From an uncultured Lachnospiraceae bacterium (GTDB lineage: Bacteria > Bacillota > Clostridia > Lachnospirales > Lachnospiraceae): a DNA stretch of 64,000 nucleotides. Shown piece by piece: positions 62,414 through 64,000 of this stretch. The stretch is taken from contig CALWRS010000007.1 of the NCBI GenBank assembly GCA_944384025.1, positions 1-64,000 on the forward strand. Reading direction: 5' to 3'. Position 1 is the first letter of the stretch, and each line of letters begins with the position of its first letter. Under the pieces are notes generated by a model, which was given only the letters and a program-made list of their open reading frames with translations, searched no databases and was not told the origin of the DNA. The translations under genes and the position numbers were made by a program.

Positions 62414-64000
62414 CGGTTTCGTTTGGCGTCCATTCGCGTGGAAAGAGCTCGCGGTAGGCGGGCGTTGCGAAGCGGTCGTCAAGAAGCAAAACAGCTCCCC
62501 GGTCCTGCATTGTTCGAATTACGCGGCCGGCGGATTGCAAAACCTTGTTCATCCCCGGGAAGAGGTAAGCGTACGCAAAGCCGTTTTGGCAGCGGGTGTC
62601 GTAGTAACTTCGGAAAAGGTCACGCTCCGGACAAAACATAGGCAGTCCAGGGCCAACGATAACGGCTCCAATCAGCCGCTCGCCGCGCAAATCAATCCCT
62701 TCGCTAAAAATTCCTCCCATCACGCATAGTCCGAGCCTTGTAACGTTCCCGGCCGTCTCAAAGCCGGAAAGAAAAGCTTCTCGTTCTTCTTCCGTCATTC
62801 CCGCTTTTTGAATTTGTATTTCCCATGGCAGCAATGCAAAATAAGGCAGCATCTGTGACAACATCTGATAAGAAGGGAAAAAGATGAGGTAATTTCCGGT
62901 CTGCGCCCCGCAAAAGCAGCGGATGTAGTCGTGGATTTTTTGAAACTGCGCTTCGTTGCGGTGAGAATAGCGGGTGTTTATTTCCGGCGCAATCAAAATC
63001 TTTCGGTTTTTCGCAGGGAAAGGAGACGGCGCATAGATCGCGTAGTCGTCTTCTTCGGCGCCAAACTGCTCCATGTAGTACCGAATTGGCAAAAGCGTAG
63101 CGGAAAAAAATACGCCGGCGCGTCCTTTGTCAAGACAGGCTCTAAGCGGTCGGGACGGATCCATACATTGAATGCGTACAAAAAAATCACCGTTCTCGGA
63201 TGTATTGCCATAGACTAAAAAATGGTCGTCAAAGATGTCGTGCATGGAGAGGAAATGCCTTACGTCAAAGTATAATTGAAGCAGTTCCTCCGGAGGAACT
63301 TGGCGAATTTCCGGCAGGAGCGTTTCTATGCTGCTAAGCAGCCGCAAAAGCGACAGGCAAAGTCCGTCAATATCCGAAAGTGTAGTAAGTCCTTTGCAAA
63401 GAATGTTAAGCGCCAATACTTTTTTCTCAACCGCGTCAAGCTGTCGGAGAAGCGCTTTATTTTTTGGCAGCGTCGCTGCCGCTTTTTTTGCCGCTGTAAT
63501 CTTTCGCTCCTCAAGCACGGCGCTATACATTTCTCTGGCACGATCAACAAGGTTGTGCGCCTCGTCAATCAAAAAGACATAATCCCCTCCGTCTGCGCTA
63601 AAAAACCGACGAAGAAAAACGTTCGGGTCAAAGGCATAGTTGTAATCGCAGATTACCGCGTCGGAAAACAGCGCAAGATCAAGGCTCATTTCAAAAGGGC
63701 ACACTTGGTATTCTTCCGCGTAGGAAAGCAGTTTTTCGCGCGTAAACATACCGCCCGAAGAAAGCATTGCGTAGAGGCAGTCGTTAATACGGTCAAAATG
63801 CCCTTTGGCACGCGGGCAATCCAGAGGATTGCAGGACGGCTTTTCCAAAACGCAAACCTTTTCCTTTGCCGTTATCGTAAGAGGAAGAAAAGCAAGATCC
63901 TGCTCCATCAAAAGCCGAAACGTATCTTCGGCAACTGTCCGCGTGATTGTTTTTGCCGTTAGATAAAACAGCTTGGACGTAATCCCTTCGCCCATCGCTT
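62343..64000 (-). CDS. DinG/XPD-like helicase, partial (5' end beyond window)
   Basis: The 550 codons visible, plus two bases to the edge, are the middle and C-terminal parts of an SF2 iron-sulfur helicase. The first visible residues (MGEGITSKLFYLTAKTITRT) are motif Ia, not a real N-terminus. Cys residues in KVCVLEKPSCNPLDCPRAKG and QVCPFEMS fit the FeS domain; FLIDEAHNLVDRAREMY is motif II; SAGRVIRTMQDRGAVLLLDD is motif VI. Walker A must lie to the right of the window. Unwinds 5'-3', probably in repair. Confidence 0.85.
   Translation of the reverse strand, partial: AMGEGITSKLFYLTAKTITRTVAEDTFRLLMEQDLAFLPLTITAKEKVCVLEKPSCNPLDCPRAKGHFDRINDCLYAMLSSGGMFTREKLLSYAEEYQVCPFEMSLDLALFSDAVICDYNYAFDPNVFLRRFFSADGGDYVFLIDEAHNLVDRAREMYSAVLEERKITAAKKAAATLPKNKALLRQLDAVEKKVLALNILCKGLTTLSDIDGLCLSLLRLLSSIETLLPEIRQVPPEELLQLYFDVRHFLSMHDIFDDHFLVYGNTSENGDFFVRIQCMDPSRPLRACLDKGRAGVFFSATLLPIRYYMEQFGAEEDDYAIYAPSPFPAKNRKILIAPEINTRYSHRNEAQFQKIHDYIRCFCGAQTGNYLIFFPSYQMLSQMLPYFALLPWEIQIQKAGMTEEEREAFLSGFETAGNVTRLGLCVMGGIFSEGIDLRGERLIGAVIVGPGLPMFCPERDLFRSYYDTRCQNGFAYAYLFPGMNKVLQSAGRVIRTMQDRGAVLLLDDRFATPAYRELFPREWTPNETVTLSSLPRLLADFWSYPASEDAL

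Noticed and set aside
1..64000. CRISPR arrays, tRNA or rRNA genes, riboswitches
   Set aside because: No spaced direct repeats, cloverleaf sequences, rRNA signatures or recognisable aptamers were seen; weakly conserved RNAs could be missed by eye.

Overview
The window comes from a spore-forming Firmicute of class Clostridia, most likely a Lachnospiraceae-type gut organism. It carries spoIIID and a cotJ spore-coat cluster. Its housekeeping genes have moderate GC, good AGGAGG ribosome binding sites and TTGACA/TATAAT promoters. It also carries Tn4451/TnpX-like, Tn916-integrase-like and phage-like elements typical of that family. No rRNA, tRNA or CRISPR array was seen.

Layout. 1-4080: right part of a mobilizable element (oriT candidate, MobC, a MobA/VirD2 relaxase with a second gene nested inside it in another frame, TnpW-like protein, TnpX-like large serine recombinase). 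4160-6216: phage-like debris, namely a gene fusing a C1/LexA-type repressor to a tyrosine integrase, and a truncated DinJ/YoeB toxin-antitoxin pair. 6217-8263: the cotJA-cotJB-cotJC operon on the minus strand. cotJC is split by a 1.24-kb element holding a small serine recombinase and one small gene; the ends have the geometry of a serine-recombinase attachment site, and removing the element restores the reading frame. This resembles the skin element of sigK. 8417-29149: conserved chromosome (trxA, membrane protein, mreB, recD2, NTP transferase, comFC, cvfB, CPBP protease, a 0.65-kb intergenic region with a dense DnaA-box cluster, secA, prfB, uvrB, uvrA, yfbR-like, PIN-like gene, guaA).

29150-37756: an AT-rich island at the 3' end of guaA with its integrase, a XRE regulator with repeated operator-like motifs, and a co-directional cargo cassette: histidine phosphatase, frameshifted SF1 helicase with DUF2726-like nuclease end, HTH-Nudix fusion, PD-(D/E)XK-like protein, and a truncated YhcG/DUF1016 nuclease. 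37926-39036: three broken chromosomal genes joined by deletions. 39114-41112: GH25-LysM lysozyme and manA. 41129-46440: a decayed defence region (DUF6508-like gene, C-terminal piece of a type III restriction subunit, two broken hsdS pieces around a broken tyrosine recombinase, and an intact-looking HEPN/MNT toxin-antitoxin pair).

46448-64000: chromosome again: LMW phosphatase, SGNH lipoprotein, spoIIID, zinc-ribbon membrane protein, M23 peptidase, then phosphoesterase, beta-mannosidase, ROK kinase and amidohydrolase (glycan use), a topoisomerase IIA pair on the minus strand, GtrB-like glycosyltransferase, diacylglycerol-kinase-like protein, and a DinG-like helicase running off the right edge.

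The most interesting items are the candidate developmentally excised element in cotJC, the overprinted gene inside the relaxase, the repressor-integrase fusion, the non-origin DnaA-box cluster before secA, and the helicase/Nudix/nuclease cassette.
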